NCBI RefSeq assembly: GCF_017562075.2
Contig: NC_054082.1
Span: forward strand, 57,798,779-57,862,778
Direction: 5' to 3'
Length of the DNA: 64,000 nucleotides
From: Anopheles merus
Taxonomy: Eukaryota; Arthropoda; Insecta; Diptera; Culicidae
A model generated the notes under the pieces. That model saw nothing but the letters and a program-made list of their open reading frames with translations, was not told where the DNA came from and ran no database searches. Shown here piece after piece: positions 30,933 to 40,599 of the stretch (position 1 is its first letter; every line of letters begins with the position of its first letter). A program made the translations under genes and the position numbers.

Positions 30933-33900
30933 TCACCGGTAACGTAGAGGTATGATGACCTTCCGCTGAGACCTGGTGACGCCGGTCGATATCGTCTGGT
31001 CGTTGCGGCGTAGGATGGATGGTGGTGGGGCGTCGACGGTGGCTCGGTCGGTTTGTCTCGATGCCGTCGGGTGCGATGTTGGTGCGGGTGTCGTCTGATC
31101 GTCGACTGGTTGTTCGCGCGACGTCGGGTTGGAGGCTGCGGTGGCGTCTCTGCGGTCCGGATTTGCCTGGACGTCCGGTAACGGCAGAGTTTCCGACTGC
31201 GGGGCCGAGGTGGCCTCCTCCTCTGCTCCATACGCTGGTTTTAAGCGGTCGACCGAAACCAGTGTTGGCTGTCCACGTAGGAGTATCTGAAAAGACTTAG
31301 GATTGCGTGTAAGAACCTTATATGGACCGTGGTAAGGCGTAGTTAGTGCAGGTCGGACGGTGTCGTCGCGTATGAACACGTGAGTACACTTGTTTAGATC
31401 GGAATACACGAACGGTGTGCGGTTGGTATGCCAAGCGGTGCTCGGTGGTCGAATGCTGCTCATCGTTTCCCTTAACGTTTTGGCGAAGTCGGATTGGTCG
31501 GCGAGGGCATTTTGCGGTTTCGTGATGAAGAATTCTGCCGGGATGGTCAACGTCGTCCCATACACAAGTTCGGCTGGCGAGGCGTTGATGTCATTTTTGA
31601 ACGTGGTTCGTAGCCCAAGGAGTATTAGCGGTAGGTGTTCGCTCCATCTTGCGGTGTCTTTGCAGGTGATTGCTGCTTTAAGGGTGCGGTGCCACCTTTC
31701 GATTATTCCATTCGCCTGCGGGTGATAGGCTGTCGTACGGATGTGTTTCGTTCCTAGGGCTTTCGTCAACTCTTTGAACAAGGAGGATTCGAATTGTCTC
31801 CCTTGGTCTGTTGTTACGTGCGTCGGAACTCCGAATCGGGCGATCCAGTGGAATAGTAGTGCTGATACGACGGTAGATGCGGTGATATCTGGGATTGGTA
31901 TTGCTTCTGGCCAGCGAGTAAATCGGTCGATTATCGTAAGGCAGTATCGGTTACCGTTACTGATGGGAAATGGTCCAATGATGTCTACGTTGATGTGACT
32001 GAACCTCGCTGTCGTCGCAGGGTACGGCGTCAAAGGGCTTTTGACGTGCCTTCCTACCTTAGCGCGCTGGCAGGCTAAACAGTTCCGCGCGAAGTCCTGG
32101 GATTCCTTCCTTGCGTTGAGCCAAACAAAGCGCTCTGTTATTAGTCTAGCTGTGGCGCGGGCTCCGGGATGACTGAGATCGTGTACGGCGTGGAGAAGTT
32201 GTGTTCTAAACGATCGGGTGATGTACGGTCTGATGATACCTCCGGGGCAGTCGGCGTAGAGTGACTTGGGGCTTCCCGGTATTGGTGTCTTCTGCAGGAA
32301 CAAGTCCGTCTGAATTTTCCCACTGAGAATGTCGGAAAGTTCGGGGTCGCGCTCTTGCTCTTCTGCTAATCGCTCATAATCTATGGTCGGTGTCGCGTGT
32401 ACTGTTTCTATGCGGGAGAGCAGATCGGCTGTAACGTTGTCTTTTCCGGCGACGTGGCGGATATCGGTGGAAAACTGGCCAATGAAGTCTAACTGCCGGG
32501 CTCGTCGAGGTGAGGCCTTATCGTCCGTTTGTCGGAAGGCGAAGGTTAGAGGCTTGTGATCTGTATAAATACAGAATTCCCGACCCTCTAGCTGGTATCG
32601 GAAGTGTCGTATGGCGAGATAGATGGCGGTAAGTTCTCGGTCGTAGGTCGAGTATTTTTGCTGAGCCTTTTCGAGACGTTTCGAGAAGAAGCCTAGCGGT
32701 TGCAGGTCTTCGTTGATGCGTTGGTGAAGTACGGCTCCGGCTGCGAAATCTGAAGCGTCGGTCCACAGAGAAAGTTCGGCGTTCTTCACGGGATGTGCCA
32801 ATAACGTTGCGCGTTTAAGTTGCTCTTTGCATTGGGCAAATGCTTCGGAAGCTTCTAGCGACCAGGTTAATGGCGTTCTGTCCTTCTTTTTGTTACCTGG
32901 AGTCATCTCGAGAAGTATACCTTGCGTTTCCAGGGCGTGCGGCAGAAAACGTCGGTAGTAGTTTACCATGGCGAGGAACTTCTTCAACTCCATAATCGTC
33001 GTCGGCTGTGGCAGCTCGCTGATGGCTTGGACTCGATCGGGGAGAGGACGAATACCAGAAGCGTTGACCAGATGGCCCAGAAAGGAAATCTCGTTCCGGT
33101 AGAACTCGCACTTGGCTGGATTGATCGCTAGCTGGTGCTTTTCCAATCGTTCGAAAAGTTGGCGTAAGTGTTCGTGGTGTTCTGCCTCGGACGTCGATGC
33201 TACGATCATATCGTCGATATACGGAAAAACAAACTCGAGTCCTCGTAGAACATCATGGATAAGGCGTTGGAATGTCTGCGCTGCATTCCTCAATCCGAAA
33301 GGCATGGTAGTGAACTCGTAAAGTCCAAAAGGTGTCGTGATGGCTGTTTTCGCTACATCATCCGGATGAATTGGTATTTGGTGGTAGGCTTTGTGCAAGT
33401 CGACCTTAGAAAATATGATCTTGCCTTGCAAATGCATCGTGAAGTCCTGTAAAAACGGTAGTGGATAACGGTCGGGTACGGTTTTTGCATTTAGGGCACG
33501 GTAGTCACCACAAGGGCGCCAGGTGCCGTCGGCCTTTTTTGTCATATGTAGCGGGCTGGCCCAGCTGCTATTCGAGGGGCGGCATACCCCGAGCTGGACG
33601 AGTGATTCGAACTCTTTGCGGGCAGCTGCGTACTTTTCGGGTGGTAATCGGCGAGGTCTTGCGAATGTTGGTTGTCCCGTCGTTTCGATTCGGTGCGTCA
33701 CTTCGGACTGCAGTAAAGTGCCAGGAGTGGATAGTGCAGTTAACCCGGGAAATTCCTTTAGGAGAGTGGCGATCGGTGAGGTGGAATCACACACTTTTAC
33801 GGTCGGTTCCGACGGGTTTTGGCTCGGCACTCCGCTAGAACGTACGTTTGTTAAGGCGTCGACAAGACATTTTTTGCGCAAGTCCACGAGCAGATGAAAA

Positions 33901-34214
33901 TGCTGGAGAAAATCGGCTCCAATAATCGCTGTCCCCACGTCTGCGATGATGAAGTTCCAAAGGAAAGATCGGCGAAGTCCCAAATCGAGAGTATAGAGCG
34001 ACTCTCCGTAAACCTGGATTGGTGTAGAATTAGCGGCGAATAGCTTCATGGTGGAGGGTTTACTCGGGACGGAACTGGGTTGTCGAGGGATTACTGAAAC
34101 GTCTGCACCGGTATCGATTAAGAATTTGATGTTAGTTTTTGGATCAGTGATTACGAGACGATAACTATGGGTCGAAAGTACGTGTATCTGTTGAGGTTGG
34201 CCCCTGGTTAAGCG
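30933..34214 (-). CDS. pol: Gypsy pol: protease, RT, RNase H, integrase
   Basis: Polyprotein of about 1,093 codons reading directly from the UGA that ends gag; the first ATG is at 34049. Upstream of that ATG lies the protease motif LIDTGADVSVIP, so initiation at the ATG would lose protease. Counting from the ATG: RT catalytic YIDD at 277-280, RNase H LWTDASDF around 428-435 and YTDHKPL near 495. Integrase zinc finger residues are H623, H627, C657 and C660, with catalytic D689, D748, E784 (DD35E). A GPY-type module (YHGPYKVL) lies near the C-terminus. No stops or frameshifts. It ends 23 bp from the 3' LTR. Expression is probably by UGA readthrough, or by splicing. Confidence 0.95.
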   Translation of the reverse strand, partial: RLTRGQPQQIHVLSTHSYRLVITDPKTNIKFLIDTGADVSVIPRQPSSVPSKPSTMKLFAANSTPIQVYGESLYTLDLGLRRSFLWNFIIADVGTAIIGADFLQHFHLLVDLRKKCLVDALTNVRSSGVPSQNPSEPTVKVCDSTSPIATLLKEFPGLTALSTPGTLLQSEVTHRIETTGQPTFARPRRLPPEKYAAARKEFESLVQLGVCRPSNSSWASPLHMTKKADGTWRPCGDYRALNAKTVPDRYPLPFLQDFTMHLQGKIIFSKVDLHKAYHQIPIHPDDVAKTAITTPFGLYEFTTMPFGLRNAAQTFQRLIHDVLRGLEFVFPYIDDMIVASTSEAEHHEHLRQLFERLEKHQLAINPAKCEFYRNEISFLGHLVNASGIRPLPDRVQAISELPQPTTIMELKKFLAMVNYYRRFLPHALETQGILLEMTPGNKKKDRTPLTWSLEASEAFAQCKEQLKRATLLAHPVKNAELSLWTDASDFAAGAVLHQRINEDLQPLGFFSKRLEKAQQKYSTYDRELTAIYLAIRHFRYQLEGREFCIYTDHKPLTFAFRQTDDKASPRRARQLDFIGQFSTDIRHVAGKDNVTADLLSRIETVHATPTIDYERLAEEQERDPELSDILSGKIQTDLFLQKTPIPGSPKSLYADCPGGIIRPYITRSFRTQLLHAVHDLSHPGARATARLITERFVWLNARKESQDFARNCLACQRAKVGRHVKSPLTPYPATTARFSHINVDIIGPFPISNGNRYCLTIIDRFTRWPEAIPIPDITASTVVSALLFHWIARFGVPTHVTTDQGRQFESSLFKELTKALGTKHIRTTAYHPQANGIIERWHRTLKAAITCKDTARWSEHLPLILLGLRTTFKNDINASPAELVYGTTLTIPAEFFITKPQNALADQSDFAKTLRETMSSIRPPSTAWHTNRTPFVYSDLNKCTHVFIRDDTVRPALTTPYHGPYKVLTRNPKSFQILLRGQPTLVSVDRLKPAYGAEEEATSAPQSETLPLPDVQANPDRRDATAASNPTSREQPVDDQTTPAPTSHPTASRQTDRATVDAPPPSILRRNDQTISTGVTRSQRKVIIPLRYR

Positions 34215-35192
34215 TCAATCGGAGGCAGCGGCCGAGTTACTACCCTGCCGCCGACTGTTGAAGGAACAGGGGGCACGACAGTTCCGCGCCGCTTGCCCGT
34301 ACTGCGTGTGGTAATAGCAGTGTCCGCTGGGTGTTACCGCATCCTGGTTCGGTTGGCGTTGCCGTGTTCGTGAGCATGGTCGCGCGCGATCTCGTTCGTT
34401 GAGCTTGCTTAGTACGGCATCCAAGCGCTGACCTAATTCCGTTACGTGCCGCGAAAGACGTTCGAAGTCCTCACTGCGTACTTCGTTGATGGTTTGGTAC
34501 GGGCCCGTTCGGTGGTATAACGCGAACGAATCCATAACAGAGTCTGCTACTTTGGCTCGATCGTTGGTATCCGGGTTGGCGGCAATAACGGCGGACTGGA
34601 CGTACGGCGGAAGACGGCCGATCCACAAATCTACCAGCATAGAGTCCGTCATTGCTCCATTTGCGGCGCGGCGCATCTCCGCTAAAAGCTGCGATGGTTT
34701 TCGGTCCCCGAGGTTCATCTCGGCGAGCAGACGATGCAAGCGGCTTCGTTGCGACTCTTCAAAATGTTCGATTATTGCACGCTTTGCTACCTCGTAACGG
34801 TCCGTAGCGTACTGTCGAATGTTCTCTAACAGGGGGCGAAGCTCAGGGAGAACCCGAAGCGGTATGCGCGTCTTTAAAATGTTGAAACGGCGAATATGTT
34901 GGTTCGCGGTGATATTCCACGCCTCGAACCAATTTTCCAATGCGAAAAAAAAGGTTTGAATGTCAGTGGTGTCCATCTCCGGTGGTTTCAGCTGCATGGC
35001 ATTCAAAGTGTCGATCTGAGATTCGAACGGCATGGTCATGGCGTCGTAAACGGACGGTCCTGCTACGCGCGGGGTATTCGGGACGGGCGGTGTTGGCACG
35101 CGAGGCGACTTGGATCCACTCGCGGCTGGATCGGCACTCGGGGTTACGCCATCGGGAGTCGATACGTCGCGGATCGGCGGACTGTGCAACAT
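34215..35192 (-). CDS. gag: Gypsy gag (CHCC-type finger)
   Basis: 325 codons from the ATG at 35192. The central part (about 70-235) is a capsid-like region (ETQIDTLNAMQ-like to SDNRAKVADSVMDSF-like composition), with features such as LLAEMNLGDRKPSQLL and WIGRLPPYVQ. Near residues 290-309 is a C-x3-H-x8-C-x3-C cluster (CYYHTQYGQAARNCRAPC), the unusual finger of CsRn1-clade gag, in place of the normal CCHC knuckle. The frame ends in TGA at 34215-34217 and pol continues in exactly the same frame, without a -1 shift. Confidence 0.9.
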   Translation of the reverse strand: MLHSPPIRDVSTPDGVTPSADPAASGSKSPRVPTPPVPNTPRVAGPSVYDAMTMPFESQIDTLNAMQLKPPEMDTTDIQTFFFALENWFEAWNITANQHIRRFNILKTRIPLRVLPELRPLLENIRQYATDRYEVAKRAIIEHFEESQRSRLHRLLAEMNLGDRKPSQLLAEMRRAANGAMTDSMLVDLWIGRLPPYVQSAVIAANPDTNDRAKVADSVMDSFALYHRTGPYQTINEVRSEDFERLSRHVTELGQRLDAVLSKLNERDRARPCSRTRQRQPNQDAVTPSGHCYYHTQYGQAARNCRAPCSFNSRRQGSNSAAASD

Positions 35193-35960
35193 CCTTACGA
35201 CTAAGGTTAGTTAAAAAAGGGTGGATCTTACCTTAGTGGCGGGGCGCAAGCAAGTCCAGCTGAGAATGGCTAGGTCGATCCTTCGGCGAAGAAATATCCA
35301 CACACGCGGTCGAACGTGTTGGGATAAGTCGGTCGTTGGCAGCGTTCGTTGATGACGACGTCTTCGGTTCACGGTCGAAAAAATTCACGAAAGTGGCTCG
35401 AGCAAAATTCTGACGCAATCCGCTCGGCGTCGGCCTGCGCACTTACACACACACTCTTGACCCGGTTGATGTACGGTGTGCGCGTCTACGTCGTTCGGTC
35501 GAAACCGCGTGGGTCCGGAGCGCGCTCGGCTGTACGTGTGAGGTTATGTTCGGCGGGTGCGCCAACGCGTACGGGGTATCAAAATGCTCGGCGGGTGTGC
35601 GATACGGCACAGCGTGAGTCGGCCAAATATTCGGCGATTGCTCTGCACCGAGAGGAACTTTTCCGTTGGTATCGGTCGCTCCGTCGGGGAACAATGTTCC
35701 TAATCGGTGTTCCTCGCAGGCGGCTCTCTCGGTGTCGATTTGTGCTCACGTGGGTTGGACGGGTGTGCGCGGGGGGTTTTTTCCGCTGTCCGATCGTGCG
35801 TGATGCCTTTTTCGTGGTCGGCAGCTCCTCGATGATGGTGGGAACGTTGCCGTCGGTCCGGACTGGGGCACAATGGAAACACTTTTTTTACGGCTGCACA
35901 CCGTGTTCGTCGGGTTACCACTCACTCACTCGCGCACGCGATCACGTCGGGGTCACCAGT
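35193..35960 (-). promoter_or_regulatory. Gypsy leader with tRNA-Trp-like primer binding site
   Basis: Untranslated leader between the 5' LTR and gag. The primer binding site is at 35941-35958 (minus strand TGGTGACCCCGACG...), two bases inside the LTR. The leader is unusually long (about 770 bp) and carries no convincing gene in either strand. Confidence 0.75.
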
Positions 35961-36341
35961 TTTAGGGGGTTACGTATTCGGATCTATCTTTTTTCCCTAA
36001 TTTTATGACGCGTACACGTTGGGTTTCGTGAGTAGTTAACGGCGTAATTTTATTCTAAATTATACTCTGAACGGTGGCGCACGTTCACTCGGGATGGGTT
36101 CGCGTGAGGCTTTTTACGATCGCGGAGTTAAGAAACGAGGTCCGTTCGGCTTCGAGGTCGGAGGTGAAAGAGAATGAATGTGCTCGCTGACAGCAGGAAG
36201 TGCAGCGCTGGACACGCGGCGCACGTCACTTTGACATATTCGTGTGCCTGGTGAGTGCGCTCCCCGGAGATCCGTGTCCTTGTCCCTGGGCGCCACGATC
36301 GCTCGATTATTCTCACGCCAGATGGCGGTCTGGTCGCTACA
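35961..36341 (-). repeat. 5' LTR of CsRn1-type gypsy
   Basis: 381 bp; paired with 30530-30910. The outer edge is followed by the AGTT duplication at 36342-36345, then by resumed CR1 reverse transcriptase. Confidence 0.95.
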
Positions 36342-38620
36342 AGTTCATTTGCCACTGAAGCTCCTGGCTTCTCATTGGTTGCTGCTCTCAACAACGTGCC
36401 CTCCGACGCTGTCGATGTTAATGTGCGTGACATAAACATCTCCAGAGATTCTGTGCTAAAGGTGCTCAAGCAGGTCAAACCATCCTACAACCCTGGATCT
36501 GATGGTATTCCAACCGCAGTTCTTGCCAAATGCAGCGAAGTTTTGGCCGGACCTTTGGCTCGTATCTTCACACTTTCGCTCAATCAGCGTACCAGCAGCA
36601 TGGAAATCGTCCTACATGTTTCCTGTGCATAAAAAGGGGGATAAGAGCTTAGTGGAAAACTACCGTGGCATTACTACTTTGCCTGCAGGTGCTAAGGTTT
36701 TTGAAGTCGTCGTCCAGAACTCGCTCTTGAACTGTTGCCGCACGCTGATATCAACACGCCAACACGGGTTCTTCCCTCGCCGCAGTGTGACCACCAATTT
36801 GGTAGAGTTTGTATCTCACTGCCATGCTGCATTCGCTTCGGGAGCCCAGATGGATGTCATCTATACCGACCTTAAGGCTGCCTTTGATCGGGTGAATCAT
36901 CGCTTGTTGTTGGCGAAAATTGCTCGTCTTGGATTCTCTACCCCTTTAGTGGAGTGGTTCGAATCTTACCTCACCAATCGTCGATATCGCGTCAAAGTTG
37001 ATTGTATGACATCTAGGGAATTCGTGAGTTGTTCAGGCGTGCCACAGGGTAGTAACCTTGGACCCTTGCTGTTTTCTCTATTTTTCAATGACGTTACTAC
37101 TGTAGTAAGGGAATCTGAATGTTTATTGTATGCGGACGATCTTAGACTTTTTTCCTGTGAGGTGTTTTGGTGATTGTCTTGTCCTGCAAGCATCAATCGT
37201 CTCTTTTTCCGTCTGGTGTCTGAACAACGACCTACAAATTTCTGTTGATAAATGTTTGTCCATGTCGTTTCACCGTTTTAATTGTCCAATAGTGTTTAAC
37301 TACTGCATCTCCGGTACACAATTACAACGACACAGTGCAGTAAAAGACTTAGGAGTTACTCTTGACCGTAAACTTGACTTTCATGTGTATCATAACGAAA
37401 TTATTGATAGAGCGAACAGAATCCCAAGCGAAATTTTTCGGGGATAATGAATACAACCTCATGCCATCTCTCTCTATTCATCAGCCCTACTCTCTCACAC
37501 GAATCGATGAACTTTTACACATCTCTTTGTTCATTGTATTATATTTGAAGGGTTTAAAAGTGATAGATAACAATTCATGTTCATGAAGTAGTTATGGTCA
37601 AATGTTAATGGTGTAATGTTTGTACCATGGTCGACCTGAGTTCAATTCCATTTTTATTGTTTTTATTGATGATTTAAAGTTTTCTTTTATTTTTAAAACA
37701 TCCACCTCCAATAACTTCAAACCCATTTACTCCTTGTTAGAAATACGTGTTTAATAGTTTATCTGTTACTTTTATTGTTTTATTTATTTCTTTTCATTCA
37801 TTTAGTATCAGTACCCCTTCATACAACCAAACCAGTAAATAGCACGATAATGAATAATAATATGGTGGCGCAACTGGCAAAGTGATTCGAAGTAGAACTA
37901 GCGATGTGGTTGGTAGCATCAAGGATGAAGCATGAGCATGAATTGGAACATGAGTGGAGGGAGTGAATCCGAATGTTCATTTCTATTTTTAGCTCTTTTT
38001 TGCATGGGTTAATCTTTCACGTGTGTTCACTATCTCCGAAAATGATCTGTATTTCGTTGGTCTTTTCGGGGATAATTCGTTAACGAATTATCCCCGAAAA
38101 GACCAGCTAAAACCAGCGTGGTCGGGAGCTTGGGATGCTAGGATATATACGCAGGCAGTCGAGAGAATTCTCCGACCCACATTGTCTTGTCACACTCTAC
38201 AAATCACTAGTCAGATCCATCTTAGAATACTCCTCAGTAGTTTGGTGCCCATCGTCGTCGTTATGGTCGAATAAGATTGAGTCAGTGCAGAAAAAATCAC
38301 CCATTTGGTCTTACGGTTCACACCCTGGCGTAACGTAGCAGCGAGACCTAGTTATCATGCCCGGTGTTTAATTTTTGGACTCGAATCTCTCGCTACTCGT
38401 CGCGAATCGGCGCAAATATTGTTCATAAAAAAAATCATCCTAGGAGAGGTAGATTCACCGGACCTTTTAGCTAGAGTTAATTTCCACGTGCCTGCTCGTA
38501 TTTTAAGAAACTTTAGGCTACTAAGAGTTGACCAAACTAGACGTGCATATAGCGATAATGAACCTTTGACTGCGATGGCTATCCGATTTAATGCGCACTA
38601 TGACTCTTTCGACTAGAATT
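36342..38620 (+). pseudogene. CR1 element 3 ORF2: reverse transcriptase (broken)
   Basis: Reverse transcriptase continuing after the gypsy insertion. Blocks: NPGSDGIPTAVL, KKGDKS..ENYRGITTLP, RQHGFFPRRS, TDLKAAFDRVNH, SGVPQGSNLGPLLF, and the catalytic YADD box (about 37128-37139). Frameshifts occur near 36585-36597, in a T run at 37147-37152 and near 38296. A 712-bp insertion (37423-38134, with AT on both sides) splits the thumb region; the reading resumes at GYIRRQSREFSDPHC. The domain ends at about 38616 (AHYDSFD). Frameshifts shared with the duplicate at 43405-45683 predate the duplication. Confidence 0.9.
37423..38134. mobile_element. 712-bp inverted-repeat element with internal palindrome, copy 1
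   Basis: Inserted in the CR1 reverse transcriptase with AT on both sides (37421-37422 and 38135-38136); removing it with one AT restores the CR1 reading. Ends are CCCAAGC and GCTTGGG; subterminal TTTTCGGGGATAAT occurs inverted at both ends. At 38058-38105 lies a perfect 48-bp palindrome centred on GTTAAC. A tRNA B-box-like GAGTTCAATTCC occurs near 37640. No transposase. Family unknown to me. Confidence 0.75.
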
Positions 38621-38733
38621 CCCTAGGTTAACCTGTTTTTCTTGTTGTGACACTCTTAGTTATTTATTTTGTGCTGATGTTACATTGTACCGTGATGCTT
38701 TATGTTATTATAAGTTTAGTTTATAAGATCAGT

Positions 38734-38939
38734 TGTTAGATGTAATCGGTGAGTAGTGCACCGACCGCTATAGACGCACATCGATCATCCTCGCTGGATG
38801 CTATGACAGCGAGATCAATAGGACAATGTATGTGCGCGTTAGACGGAAGATAAAAAGCGAAGCACGCGGTTCAAGCAAATAGCAACTGTGAAGTATAAAG
38901 ATAAAATAAAAGTGAACTTAATTGAAATATCATCAAACA
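38734..38939 (+). repeat. 5' LTR of BEL copy 1
   Basis: 206-bp LTR, matching 45797-46002 (same strand) and 54623-54828 (reverse strand). The inner boundary is inferred from a CA just before the primer site at 38944. Confidence 0.85.
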
Positions 38940-39013
38940 TTTATGGTCCTTCGAACCGGATAAGGTGCAATAAGTGATAAATTACAACGAAAAGTAAATA
39001 TCATATTAAACGA

Positions 39014-40593
39014 TCACTGATAGATGCACGAGTACAGCTGCTCAAGACAAAGGTCGAGGAAGTGGTGGCGAGCGAATACGACAGTGTAAGCGTTGCTGTG
39101 TGCTTGAAGAGAGTCAACGACCTGTCCACGCAGTATGTGGAATTGCAAGAAGCGATTGTGGATGAGTGCGAAAACGAGCAGCATCGAAAGGATATTGTGG
39201 ATCATCAAATTACATTCGATGAAATTACATCAAATATGCAAACCGCTTTACTAAAAATTGATAATCGTTTTGGGGGAGCTGCCGAAGAGAAAACGTCGGA
39301 ACAAAATGAAGGAAACGAACAAAATGGTGCAGGCGCCATCAAATTGTTAGCTGAGAACTAAAGCAGAGGTACGAAAAACCGTTAGAGGCAGCTGTGAAAC
39401 ATATCGATCGATTCATGAAGCAACCGGCAATTGTTAAACCATCGGCAAGCGGCTTACGATCATTGCATGATATTTCCGACGAAGTGCTACGAGCACTGGC
39501 GGCTATGAAGCAAGAAGGACGGGATATTTGGCTAATACATATTCTTATAGAGAAGCTAGATCCTGAAACAAAGCAGCTGTGGTGTCTTAAGCAAGCCGAA
39601 GAAGGTGATAATGTGATGAAGTTGGACATATTTCTGAAGTTTATCGATGATCAAAGCTCAGCGTTGTTTATGGCAAAACCACTTCCAGAAAGACCAGTAG
39701 TAGCAAGATATGAGAGACGTGAAGCATCTAAAGCATTGACAGTTGGCGTTGTTGAGAACTCAGTTAAATTTTGTGGCATTTGTCAAGGCGCACATACTGA
39801 TCTAAGAAAACAGCCATTTGATAGAACGATTGAACGACCCAATTGCTTAGTCGTGTCCCAAGAAAAGGAACAAAGACAAGATAATGTTATAACAGAAGGA
39901 ATTAGTAGAAGTGAAGAACATGTACAAACAATTCTTAGTGCGAGCACTGTTCCAAAATCGAAGGGGCAAATTTTATTATCCACTGCTATGGTTGATATTT
40001 ACGATGATTCGGGAAACCGATTTGCTTGTAGAGCCCTTTTGGATTCAGGATCGCAACTTAATTTCATCACGACTAGAATGGCAAATATTATGACTCAAAA
40101 AAGAAGAAATATTGACTGCGTAGTAAGTGGCTTTAATGGAAATGAAGTGCGTATTTTACAAGATATGAATATCAACATAGCATAACGCATAGAAAAATGT
40201 ATGTTGAATATTGATGTGCTCATCACTCCTAAGATCACGAACGAATTGCCTGAAAGATCATTTGATATTTCTGAATGGAATATTCCTACCGATATCGAGC
40301 TAGCTGATCCTACCTTTAACATGAGAGGAAAGGTAGATATATTGATCGGATCAGAATGGTTTTGGAATCCGGTTAAGCCTAATCAGTTTGAGATGGGAAA
40401 GAGTCTTCCTATACTAACCAAAACATCGCTTGGATGGATAGCTGGAGGAGTCATTAATACTAATGTTCAAGTAATAGCGCAAACATTCTGTTTAACGAAT
40501 AACGATACACTAGCTGATATACTTACAAATTTCTATAAGATAGAAACATGTGATGAATGCTTTAATGTGTTTAAACGTACGAGACGACGATGA
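39014..40593 (+). pseudogene. BEL gag and protease region, copy 1
   Basis: Remnant of gag-protease. The first part (to 39361) is a coiled-coil-rich segment but has lost its start codon through a deletion of about 20 bp, judged against copy 3. The frame then jumps to YEKPLE..VKHIDRFMKQ, so the middle of gag, including the usual SxPxFxGD block, is deleted in all three copies. A protease-like motif ALLDSGSQLNFI follows (about 40027-40060). Copy 1 has a TAA at 40183-40185, which copy 2 lacks, and a frameshift around 40556-40584. Confidence 0.85.
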
Positions 40594-40599
40594 AACTGT

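Larger units (their letters stand above)
30530..36341 (-). mobile_element. Full-length Ty3/gypsy element, CsRn1-type
   Basis: 5,812 bp on the reverse strand. Two 381-bp LTRs (30530-30910 and 35961-36341) look identical, and AGTT is duplicated on both sides (30526-30529 and 36342-36345). A primer site beginning TGGTGACCCCGACG (35958-35941) fits tRNA-Trp, the primer reported for the CsRn1/Kabuki clade, and a polypurine tract lies at 30911-30927. Gag has a CHCC-type finger, another CsRn1 trait. Gag and pol are open except for one UGA between them. The empty site is preserved at 43400-43410 in the duplicated CR1 copy. Confidence 0.95.
27587..38733 (+). mobile_element. CR1-clade non-LTR retrotransposon 3, with gypsy and 712-bp insertions
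   Basis: Probable 5' UTR (27587-27915, with two copies of a TTAATGTAAGTAAAGA unit), ORF1 with PHD-like finger, ORF2 endonuclease and reverse transcriptase, and 3' UTR ending at 38733 where a BEL LTR begins. Insertions: a CsRn1-type gypsy element (30530-36341) in ORF2 and a 712-bp inverted-repeat element (37423-38134). Its 3' half from 30313 onward, without the gypsy element, is repeated at 43192-45796 by tandem duplication. Confidence 0.85.

Noticed and set aside
30683..31300. Arg/Pro-rich frames on both strands near the gypsy 3' LTR
   Set aside because: They overlap the intact gypsy pol end and LTR in other frames and show no family resemblance.
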